A program made the position numbers and the translations under genes. Below the pieces are notes generated by a model, which was not told where the DNA came from, ran no database searches, and saw only the letters and a program-made list of their open reading frames with translations. From positions 3,038,001 through 3,102,000 of the forward strand of contig NZ_CP136864.1 in assembly GCF_045689235.1 (NCBI RefSeq): DNA of 64,000 nt, given 5' to 3'. Of the stretch, positions 1-6,413 are shown piece by piece. Each line of letters begins with the position of its first letter. Position 1 is the first letter of the stretch. This DNA is from Congregibacter variabilis. GTDB lineage: Bacteria; Pseudomonadota; Gammaproteobacteria; Pseudomonadales; Halieaceae.

Positions 1-1
1 T

Positions 2-646
2 CGAACGCTGTTTCATGAGTTTGGGCATGGCCTGCATGGACTGCTAAGCAACGTGCGTTACGCGAGTCTGGGTGGAACCAAGGTGAAGCAGGACTTTGTA
101 GAGTTGCCATCCCAGATTATGGAGCACTGGGCCATGGAGCCCTGTGTGCTCAGGTCCTATGCGCGGCATGTGCAAACGGATGCCCCGATACCTGACGCGC
201 TCATCAGCAAGCTTAAAGCGTCAGAGCAATTCAATCAGGGCTTTGCCACGACGGAGTATCTGGCGGCCTGCTATCTGGATCTTGCCTGGCATAGTGATCC
301 CAAGGCTGAGGAATGTGATGTCGATAAATTTGAAGCCAGGGCATTGAAAGACATTGGGATGCCCTCGGCGATTGATCCTCGCTATAAATCGACTTACTTC
401 CAGCATATTTTTAGCGATGACAGCTATTCTGCAGGCTATTACGTCTACATATGGGCCGAGGTTCTCGACGCTGATGGTTTTGAGGCTTTCAAGGAACAGG
501 GCCTGTTTGATCAGGCAATGGCAAGGGCCTTTCGTAGTCAGGTTTTGGAGCGTGGCGGCACTGCTGATCCTATGAGCCTGTATCGCGCCTTTCGGGGGAG
601 AGACCCCGAGGTGATGCCGCTCCTGAGAAATCGCGGTCTGTTATAG
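2..646 (+). CDS. dcp: Peptidyl-dipeptidase Dcp (M3 family), C-terminal part only
   Basis: This is the last 214 residues of an M3 zinc metallopeptidase whose start lies before the window. The open frame begins at base 2, and the zinc-binding HEFGH motif is at bases 14-28, followed by GLHGLL. Downstream, DFVELPSQIMEHW, a GYYVYIWAEVL segment and the closing RGGTADPMSLYRAFRGRDPE region match the Dcp branch of the family better than oligopeptidase A in order and spacing. Dcp removes dipeptides from the C-terminus of peptides. Whether this one is exported cannot be judged because the N-terminus is missing. A first ATG occurs at 53, but the zinc site lies before it, so 53 is not the true start. Confidence 0.9.
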   Translation, partial: RTLFHEFGHGLHGLLSNVRYASLGGTKVKQDFVELPSQIMEHWAMEPCVLRSYARHVQTDAPIPDALISKLKASEQFNQGFATTEYLAACYLDLAWHSDPKAEECDVDKFEARALKDIGMPSAIDPRYKSTYFQHIFSDDSYSAGYYVYIWAEVLDADGFEAFKEQGLFDQAMARAFRSQVLERGGTADPMSLYRAFRGRDPEVMPLLRNRGLL

Positions 647-732
647 TGATGAGAAGTCAGCATTTCTAACAGCAATGCGAGCGACTTTTGATCGATTTGT
701 TGTTACTCCATACCAATTAACGAGGCAGCTTT

Positions 733-1935
733 ATGAAGCTAGCGATCCTTTCCTGTGCACCGAATGCCTACAGCACCCGACGTTTAAAAGAGGCTGCTGA
801 GCAGCGCGGCCACACTGTTAAGGTGCTCAATACCTTGAAGTTTGCTATCGATCTTGAAGAAGGATCGCCAGAGCTTTACTACCGCCAGAAACGCTTGAGT
901 CATTACGATGCGGTTCTACCCAGAATTGGCGCATCCATTACTTACTACGGCACCGCGGTCGTCAGGCAGTTTCAGGAGATGGACGTGTTCTGCGCGAACA
1001 CTGCTCACGGCATAGCCAACTCCCGAGACAAACTACGTAGTCTGCAGATTCTCAGTCGCCATCATATCGGGCTCCCCAGAACGACGTTTGTGCGGGATCG
1101 TAAAGATGTGCTGCCAGCTATCGAGCGGGTAGGTGGCGCCCCGATCGTAATCAAACTCATTGAGGGTACTCAGGGCATCGGCGTCCTGTTGGCAGAGTCG
1201 GTGAAACAGGCCGAGTCTATTATCGAACTGCTGCAAAGCCAGAAACAAAATGTGCTGATTCAAAAATTCGTGGCGGAGAGCAAGGGTAAAGATATTCGTG
1301 CATTTGTGGTGGGTGACCAGGTAGTGGCGGCTATGCGCAGGGTTGCTCAGGGTCAGGAGTTTCGCAGTAACGTGCACCGGGGCGGCGTAGCGGAGCCGGT
1401 GGAGCTGGACGAGCGTTATCGGGAGACGGCCGTGCGCTGTGCTCAGATTCTCGGCCTTCGGGTGGCGGGTGTGGATATGCTGGAAGGCAAAGACGGGCCA
1501 CAGGTAATGGAGGTCAACTCATCGCCGGGTCTGGAAGGTATCGAAACCTGTACTGAATTAGACATTGCCGGCGCGATCGTTGATTACCTGGCAGCCCAGG
1601 TGGACTTCCCGGAGATCGACATCCGCCAGCGCCTGACCGTTAGCAAGGGCTACGGGGTGACCGAGCTGTATATCCCCGAGGGATCAAAGTTTGTGGGTCA
1701 GACCATCATGCAATCCACCGTGGAAGATAAGGATCTTAATGTCCTGACGCTGTACCGCGATGGCAAAGTGTTTCCTAACCCTCGTCGGGAGCGAGTGTTG
1801 GAAGCCGGTGATAAATTGCTGTGTTACGGCAAGCTCGAGGCAATGCGCGACATGATTCCAGCAAGGACCCAGCGCAAGCGCCGGCCAAAGGTTCAGGAAC
1901 TCGACACGGCTATTGCGACGACAACTGCGCAGTAA
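733..1935 (+). CDS. rimK: RimK-type ATP-grasp glutamate ligase with a C-terminal RCK_C (TrkA-C) domain
   Basis: RimK adds glutamate residues to the C-terminus of ribosomal protein S6. Residues 1 to about 290 are a full RimK: an N-terminal preATP-grasp domain, a glycine-rich GTQGIG loop at 145-150, Asp248 and the magnesium-binding MEVNSSPG at 259-266. RimK normally ends near 300 residues. This protein has 400. Residues about 305-375 (GVTELYIPEGSKFVGQTI, then NVLTLYRDGKVFPNP and LEAGDKLLCYG) have the clear pattern of the RCK_C domain of TrkA and other transport regulators. A basic tail follows (RTQRKRRPK). The ligase identity is well supported. That the added domain senses a ligand is inference. 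A deacylase gene follows in the same operon. Confidence 0.92.
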   Translation: MKLAILSCAPNAYSTRRLKEAAEQRGHTVKVLNTLKFAIDLEEGSPELYYRQKRLSHYDAVLPRIGASITYYGTAVVRQFQEMDVFCANTAHGIANSRDKLRSLQILSRHHIGLPRTTFVRDRKDVLPAIERVGGAPIVIKLIEGTQGIGVLLAESVKQAESIIELLQSQKQNVLIQKFVAESKGKDIRAFVVGDQVVAAMRRVAQGQEFRSNVHRGGVAEPVELDERYRETAVRCAQILGLRVAGVDMLEGKDGPQVMEVNSSPGLEGIETCTELDIAGAIVDYLAAQVDFPEIDIRQRLTVSKGYGVTELYIPEGSKFVGQTIMQSTVEDKDLNVLTLYRDGKVFPNPRRERVLEAGDKLLCYGKLEAMRDMIPARTQRKRRPKVQELDTAIATTTAQ

Positions 1936-1981
1936 AAATGGCATTCCGATCTGTAGGAACTTAGGGAGCACTAGAACAGTC

Positions 1982-3052
1982 GTGACGGCAGAAAAAGCAT
2001 CAGATTTGATAATTGGCAAGGTGAGTATTGCACCGGGTGAGCGTCAGCTTATAGATCTGCCGGTAGCACCCATGTATACCCACGACGACCTCTCAATCAC
2101 CGTACAGGCCATCAGGGGGAAGCGTCCGGGCCCTACCTTGTTTATCAGCGCGGCAATACACGGAGACGAGATCAATGGCGTCGAGATTATTCGGCGTCTT
2201 TTGCAGCATCGTGCGCTAAAGAATCTCCGTGGCAGTTTGCTCGCTATTCCTATCGTGAATGTCTACGGATTTTTGAATCACACGCGGTATTTACCCGATG
2301 GCCGCGATCTTAATCGCTCTTTTCCTGGTTCCTCCAAGGGCTCCCTGACGGGCCGGGTCGCGCACACCTTTGTCAACGAAGTGGTAAAAAAGTGCACCCA
2401 CGGTATCGATTTGCATACCGGCGCTCGGCACCGGAGTAATTTTCCGCAGATACGCGCAGATCTAGATGATCCAAAAGCAGCGGCCATGACGACTGCTTTT
2501 GGTGTTCCTTTGGCTATCGATGCCAAGATTCGCGACGGTTCTTTGCGTAACTGTGCAGGAGATTTGGGTATCCCGGTGATTCTCTATGAAGCGGGAGAGG
2601 CATTGCGCTTTGAAGAGGTCTATATTCGGGCCGGGGTGCGAGGCATCATCAACGTTATGCGCAACATCGGCATGCTGCCCAGTTCTCGAAGTCGAAAGTC
2701 CTTACCTGAACCCATCATCAGTAATGAGACTACCTGGGTGCGAGCAGGAGAGAGTGGTGTCCTGCGCACCTTTGCTGCGCTGGGCGATAAGGTCAGTCAA
2801 GGTCAGACATTAGCTATTGTGGCCGACCCACTGGGTGCTACGGAAACCCCCATTCTCGCGCCTTCAGGGGGTGTGGTAATCGGACGAACGAACCTTCCTT
2901 TGGTCTATGAAGGCGACGCGACGTTTCATATCGCGCACTACGGAAAAAGAGCCAGCGCTGTAGAGCGGCACGTGGAGCAGTTTCAGGAAGAGCACACGCC
3001 GGACGCCTCACAGCCGCCCCCTGAGGGGCAGCTTGACGCACCTATCGTTTAA
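1982..3052 (+). CDS. Succinylglutamate desuccinylase/aspartoacylase (AstE/AspA) family deacylase
   Basis: A zinc-dependent deacylase of the M14-related AstE/AspA superfamily. Zinc ligands are visible in HGDE (residues 60-63) and in the DLHTG histidine (about 145), with an EAGE segment further on. The C-terminal third carries the lipoyl-like small domain often seen in these proteins (GDKVSQGQTLAIVADPLG). I prefer the GTG at 1982, with AGGGAG at 1963-1968, because the longer frame begins with a TTG at 1913 inside rimK and adds a non-conserved stretch. The gene lies 46 bases behind rimK and is probably cotranscribed. A protease gene (rimB) follows rimK in Pseudomonas, and here a deacylase takes that place. 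The substrate is unknown. Removal of an acyl or glutamyl group is possible but unproven. Confidence 0.8.
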   Translation: MTAEKASDLIIGKVSIAPGERQLIDLPVAPMYTHDDLSITVQAIRGKRPGPTLFISAAIHGDEINGVEIIRRLLQHRALKNLRGSLLAIPIVNVYGFLNHTRYLPDGRDLNRSFPGSSKGSLTGRVAHTFVNEVVKKCTHGIDLHTGARHRSNFPQIRADLDDPKAAAMTTAFGVPLAIDAKIRDGSLRNCAGDLGIPVILYEAGEALRFEEVYIRAGVRGIINVMRNIGMLPSSRSRKSLPEPIISNETTWVRAGESGVLRTFAALGDKVSQGQTLAIVADPLGATETPILAPSGGVVIGRTNLPLVYEGDATFHIAHYGKRASAVERHVEQFQEEHTPDASQPPPEGQLDAPIV

Positions 3053-3085
3053 ACAAAAAATTGTCTAAAAAAGCCGTCATTAAAG

Positions 3086-3132
3086 AAGGTTTAAAAAAGG
3101 CTTAAAGGAAGGTTTAAAGCAAGGTTTAGAAA
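3086..3132. repeat. Degenerate 12-bp tandem repeat, four copies
   Basis: Four successive units of consensus AAGGTTTAAAGC run from 3086 to 3132: an 11-base first copy, then AAGGCTTAAAGG, AAGGTTTAAAGC and AAGGTTTAGAAA. The array ends directly at the 3' end of the tRNA-Arg gene and follows the deacylase stop codon by about 30 bases. No function is evident. It could be a slippage product in a transcription-end region. Confidence 0.7.
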
Positions 3133-3133
3133 T

Positions 3134-3210
3134 TGGCGCGCCCGGAGAGATTCGAACTCCCGACCAACTGGTTCGAAGCCAGTTACTCTATCCAGCTGAG
3201 CTACGGGCGC
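3134..3210 (-). tRNA. tRNA-Arg (anticodon TCG), CCA encoded
   Basis: Read on the minus strand, 77 bases fold as a tRNA. The acceptor stem pairs GCGCCCG with CGGGCGC, the D arm contains AGCTCAGCTGGATAGAG, and the anticodon stem ACTGG/CCAGT encloses CTTCGAA with anticodon TCG. The T arm holds GTTCGAATC, and CCA is encoded at 3136-3134. It reads CGA arginine codons, with wobble to other CGN codons depending on modification. No integrase or att-like duplication is seen next to it. Confidence 0.95.
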
Positions 3211-3259
3211 AATAAGTACGATGTAGCAGGATCTTACGGTGCATAGTGTACCGCTAATT

Positions 3260-3288
3260 GGGGCAAAAATTCTCGCGTTTTTTGCCCC
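3260..3288 (-). terminator. Inverted repeat below the coiled-coil gene, possible terminator
   Basis: GGGGCAAAAA (3260-3269) pairs with TTTTTGCCCC (3279-3288) around a nine-base loop. It lies 11 bases past the stop of the leftward coiled-coil gene and about 50 bases upstream of tRNA-Arg. The stem combines a GC part with an A/T part, so on the minus strand it could end transcription of the coiled-coil gene. There is no separate T tract beyond it. Confidence 0.45.
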
Positions 3289-3299
3289 AGCGCTGCGAT

Positions 3300-3851
3300 T
3301 TATGCAGCAGCTTCCTGCTCTACATCAGATTCTTCAGCTTCGCTGTCTTTAGGCTCTAACTCTTCGAGCTTGGCTTCCAGCGCTTTTAGCTGCGCTTTCA
3401 GGTCCGCATTCTCGGCCTTTGTCTGCTTGTAGGACTTTTGCAGCAAGTCGTTAGCAGTCGTCTTCTCTGCCAGTTTCTTTTTGCTGGCGTCCAGATTCTT
3501 TTTCATTTTTGCAGGATCAAACTGCTTTAGGGTGGCAAGTTCTTCGCGGACCTGGGTGAGGTCTGTCTGGAGGGTCTTGGCACGTGTTTTCTGCTTGGCC
3601 ACGTCTTCCAGCAGGTTCTCGCAGCGCTGATGCAACTCGCGGTTCCGCTGTTCGATCTTCTTGTTCTTTGATGCGTCCACCGACAGCGTGGAGATCTGCT
3701 CCAGCTGCTTGGCAATGGCGGTCTTTTGATCTTCAGCAGTACTCTCGAGCTTGCTAATTTCTGCTGACTTAGCGTCGAGTTGTACCTGGTATTCAGTGCG
3801 GAGCTTCTCTTCCAGCTCCATAATCTTTTCGAGGTTTCTTGCAGTAAGCAT
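3300..3851 (-). CDS. Predicted coiled-coil protein of unknown function
   Basis: A 183-residue hydrophilic protein, rich in Lys, Glu, Gln and Ala, with heptad-like spacing of Leu/Ile from about residue 5 to 165. It has no signal peptide and no membrane segment, and the acidic tail runs EPKDSEAEESDVEQ. It starts with MLTARNLEKIMELEEKL at an ATG. I recognise no catalytic motif and no named family. A cytoplasmic structural or scaffold role is the most that composition suggests. It is monocistronic between tRNA-Arg and a 310-base gene-free stretch. Confidence 0.7.
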   Translation of the reverse strand: MLTARNLEKIMELEEKLRTEYQVQLDAKSAEISKLESTAEDQKTAIAKQLEQISTLSVDASKNKKIEQRNRELHQRCENLLEDVAKQKTRAKTLQTDLTQVREELATLKQFDPAKMKKNLDASKKKLAEKTTANDLLQKSYKQTKAENADLKAQLKALEAKLEELEPKDSEAEESDVEQEAAA

Positions 3852-4161
3852 TCAGTCTGTCCGTTGATGTCCGTATTGTGTGTCGCAGATCAGGCCCGAG
3901 AGTTTCTGTCCGAAGAGACTGCTCTGGAGAGTCTCAACTTTAAGGCGTCTGAGCGATGATCGCGTGAGGCCCGCAACGGACCATCGATTTCATAAGCTGG
4001 GAGGGCCAAATGTGGAAACACATCTGGACGGTCAATTATGAGCGGCGCAAAGGGTACCCGCACAGCAGTTGAAGTGCAAGAAATCACGGAAAAAAAGTAA
4101 GGGAAAGGTTCAGATGCCTTTGCCTGCCCGGCAAGTCGTCAGATACGTGTAACATGGCGGC
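3852..4161. other. Gene-free interval between divergent genes
   Basis: Between the leftward coiled-coil gene and the rightward DUF819 gene lie 310 bases. Only short frames occur. A 65-codon frame on the minus strand (3890-4087) has no ribosome-binding site or recognisable protein pattern. The stretch must hold the two divergent promoters, but no convincing -35/-10 pair stands out. Confidence 0.5.
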
Positions 4162-5313
4162 ATGTTTGTAAGCACACTCTCTATAGCGGCCGTTTTGGCG
4201 GCACTCATTGCGATCTCCGAATGGTTGGCGACGCGTACCTGGCTACGACACTTTGGGGCGGCATTGCTGGTGATTTTGCTCACCGCCATTGTTGCAAACC
4301 TGGGTGTTATTCCTACCTATGGTCCGGAGACGCCCCTTTACGCTGCGATATTCACCTACGTGGCTCCTTTGGGCATTTTTTGGCTGCTCCTGCTCGTTGA
4401 TTTGCGCAGCCTTGGACAGGTTGGTGGGCCTACCTTGCTGCTGTTTCTCTTTGGTGCCTGCGGTACCGCACTGGGCGCAGCTGCGGGGCATTGGGTCGTT
4501 GGCGGAGCCGACGCTTTGGGCGATCAGCATGCTGCCTTGGCGGGAATGTTCACGGGTACCTACGTGGGTGGCAGCGTCAATTACAACGCTGTGGCACTGG
4601 AATACGGTGTAATGGAAGATGCTGCGCTCTACGCCGGCGCTGCGGCAGTAGACAATGCCATGACGACGGTTTGGATGGTGGTCTGTGTCTCACTGCCGCG
4701 CCTGTTGGTGGGGTTTTGGCCCAAGGCAGCTCAACAGGAAGATCGCCCAAGTACAGGGCCGATCACGGATGACGGTGAGGTCGCGCATATCTTTGACCTT
4801 GCTGCGATGATTGCTTTGGGTATCGCCGCAGTGGGCGTTTCACAGCTTCTGGCGGACCTGCTGAGGCAGCACGTTGGTATTGATATACCCTCGGTTCTGG
4901 TGCTTTCAACTCTCGCTCTTTGTTTAGCGCAATTGCCCCTGGTCCAGCGGCTTCGCGGCGCTCGTTTGTTGGGTCTACTGGCGGTTTACCTGTTTCTTGC
5001 GGTGATTGGGTCTCTGTGTGATGCCCAGGCACTGATGCGGATGGGAGAGCTGGCTCCCGTGCTTGGAGTCTTTGTTATCGTTTTGGTGTGCGTGCACGGT
5101 GTGGTGGTGTTCGGCGCGGCGCGGCTTCTGAAGGCCGATCTGGAGACTGCTGCGGTGGCCTCTCAGGCAAATATTGGAGGCGGAACCTCAGCTCTGGCGC
5201 TGGCACGAAGCCTGGGACGCAGTGACCTTGAGTTGCCTGCGATTCTGGTGGGTTCTGCAGGATTGGCCCTGGGTAACTATTTGGGCTTCACAATGGTTGG
5301 CCTGTTGTCCTGA
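4162..5313 (+). CDS. DUF819 family integral membrane protein
   Basis: A 383-residue protein made almost entirely of hydrophobic helices (about ten to eleven), with a short polar loop near residue 195 (KAAQQEDRPSTGP). The GTYVGGSVNYNAVALEYG segment near 135-150 and the late SQANIGGGTSALALARSLGR segment form the inverted-repeat-like pair typical of DUF819 (YjcL-type) proteins, where similar glycine/asparagine stretches occur in both halves. The family resembles secondary transporters, but its substrate is not known. The gene stands alone and ends 22 bases before a convergent YqaA-like gene. Confidence 0.8.
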   Translation: MFVSTLSIAAVLAALIAISEWLATRTWLRHFGAALLVILLTAIVANLGVIPTYGPETPLYAAIFTYVAPLGIFWLLLLVDLRSLGQVGGPTLLLFLFGACGTALGAAAGHWVVGGADALGDQHAALAGMFTGTYVGGSVNYNAVALEYGVMEDAALYAGAAAVDNAMTTVWMVVCVSLPRLLVGFWPKAAQQEDRPSTGPITDDGEVAHIFDLAAMIALGIAAVGVSQLLADLLRQHVGIDIPSVLVLSTLALCLAQLPLVQRLRGARLLGLLAVYLFLAVIGSLCDAQALMRMGELAPVLGVFVIVLVCVHGVVVFGAARLLKADLETAAVASQANIGGGTSALALARSLGRSDLELPAILVGSAGLALGNYLGFTMVGLLS

Positions 5314-5335
5314 TAATCCGGGACCCCTAAACCGC

Positions 5336-5761
5336 TCACAGGGCGTAGATCGCAATAAGCAGTACAAAACCGTAGCGTAGAGCTTTTCCGATCCCCACCA
5401 ATATCAGGAAGGTGCCCAAGCGCACATTCATCACTCCCGCGATGAGCGTCAGCGCGTCGCCCCCGATAGGTAACCAGGCAAACAGTAAGGACCAGATGCC
5501 CCGGCGTTGGAACCAGCGCTGGGCTCTGGCAATCTGAGCCGGCGAAAAATAGAACCAACGTTTGTCCTGAAATTTGAGTAACTGGCGCCCGATAACCCAG
5601 TTCACAACCGAGCCCAATGTATTGCCCAGCGTTGCAGTGAGCAGCAGCATCACAGGATCGTTTCCTTCTTGAAGGGCCAGGACCAATACGATCTCGGAGT
5701 AAAACGGCAAAATGGTCGCCGCAAGGAATGCAGAGCCAAACAGTAGTAGATAGCTTTCCAA
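5336..5761 (-). CDS. YqaA/DedA-like (VTT domain) small membrane protein
   Basis: A 141-residue inner-membrane protein with four to five hydrophobic segments. The N-terminal FLAATILPFYSEIVLVLAL and the GNTLGSVVNWVIGR stretch match the YqaA branch of the SNARE-associated/DedA (VTT) family. A later GGDALTLIAGVM carries the conserved glycine-aspartate of the re-entrant loop. DedA-type proteins are linked to lipid scrambling and membrane homeostasis. The role of YqaA itself is open. The start is a TTG at 5761, chosen because GGAGAA sits seven bases upstream and the protein then begins as its relatives do. Confidence 0.8.
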   Translation of the reverse strand: MESYLLLFGSAFLAATILPFYSEIVLVLALQEGNDPVMLLLTATLGNTLGSVVNWVIGRQLLKFQDKRWFYFSPAQIARAQRWFQRRGIWSLLFAWLPIGGDALTLIAGVMNVRLGTFLILVGIGKALRYGFVLLIAIYAL

Positions 5762-5951
5762 GCTTGTTTCTCCAATTCCACGTCTTACCCAGGCTGTACC
5801 GAAGTAATGGGGGCGGCCGACATCACCACAATACGCTATGCTTGCAAGACAACAATGCCTTGGAGCCGGGGTTTGTGAATAGTCACCGTGGCTGTTCTTC
5901 GCGAAGCACTAACCCAACTGCGCACGGGCGATATAAACAGGAGGACGTAGC

Positions 5952-6413
5952 GTGATCGAATTTAAGCTAAACGGTAAGCAGGTGTCGACCGACTCACCGG
6001 GGGACACGCCCCTGCTTTGGGTCATTCGCGACGAACAACAGCTAAAAGGCACCAAGTTTGGCTGCGGTATTGCGCAGTGCGGCGCCTGTACGGTGCAGCG
6101 TGATGGCGTGCCTATCCGATCCTGTGTTCTCCCTGTGAGCGAAGTCGCAGGCTCTGAAGTCACCACCATAGAAGGGTTGGCCAGTGCCGAGGGTACGGCG
6201 CTCAAAGAAGCCTGGGTCGACGCCCAGGTGCCGCAATGCGGTTATTGCCAGTCGGGACAGATAGTGACGGCGGAGGCCTTCCTAAAATCCAACCCGAATC
6301 CCAGCGAAGAGGAAATTACCCAGGCTATGACCGGGAATCTCTGCCGCTGTATGTCGTATACACGTATACGCTCGGCCATCAAGTCGGCTGCGCAGGGCGA
6401 GGTGAACTCATGA
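5952..6413 (+). CDS. [2Fe-2S] subunit of a molybdenum hydroxylase (IorA-like)
   Basis: The small iron-sulfur subunit of a xanthine dehydrogenase/isoquinoline oxidoreductase-type enzyme, 153 residues. The plant-type cluster is ligated by Cys38, Cys43, Cys46 and Cys58 (GCGIAQCGACTV), and the second cluster by Cys96, Cys99, Cys131 and Cys133 (QCGYCQSGQ and LCRCMSYTRI). It passes electrons from the molybdenum subunit to an outside acceptor. The start is GTG at 5952 behind AGGAGGA. It overlaps the next gene by the four bases ATGA, so the pair is translationally coupled. It has no export signal of its own and is probably carried through the Tat system by its partner. Confidence 0.93.
   Translation: MIEFKLNGKQVSTDSPGDTPLLWVIRDEQQLKGTKFGCGIAQCGACTVQRDGVPIRSCVLPVSEVAGSEVTTIEGLASAEGTALKEAWVDAQVPQCGYCQSGQIVTAEAFLKSNPNPSEEEITQAMTGNLCRCMSYTRIRSAIKSAAQGEVNS

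Noticed and set aside
3086..3132. The 12-bp repeats as a CRISPR array
   Set aside because: The repeats abut without spacers, are too short, and no cas genes are present.
3134..3210. tRNA-Arg as an integration site of a genomic island
   Set aside because: No integrase, transposase or repeated tRNA 3' end occurs on either side, and neighbouring genes look like core genes.
3890..4087. A 65-codon minus-strand frame in the gene-free interval
   Set aside because: It has no ribosome-binding site, no signal or membrane segment and no recognisable pattern.
6236..6410. An upstream extension of the molybdenum hydroxylase large subunit
   Set aside because: The extension overlaps the [2Fe-2S] gene and would bury the twin-arginine signal. 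The ATG at 6410 overlaps the preceding stop as ATGA.
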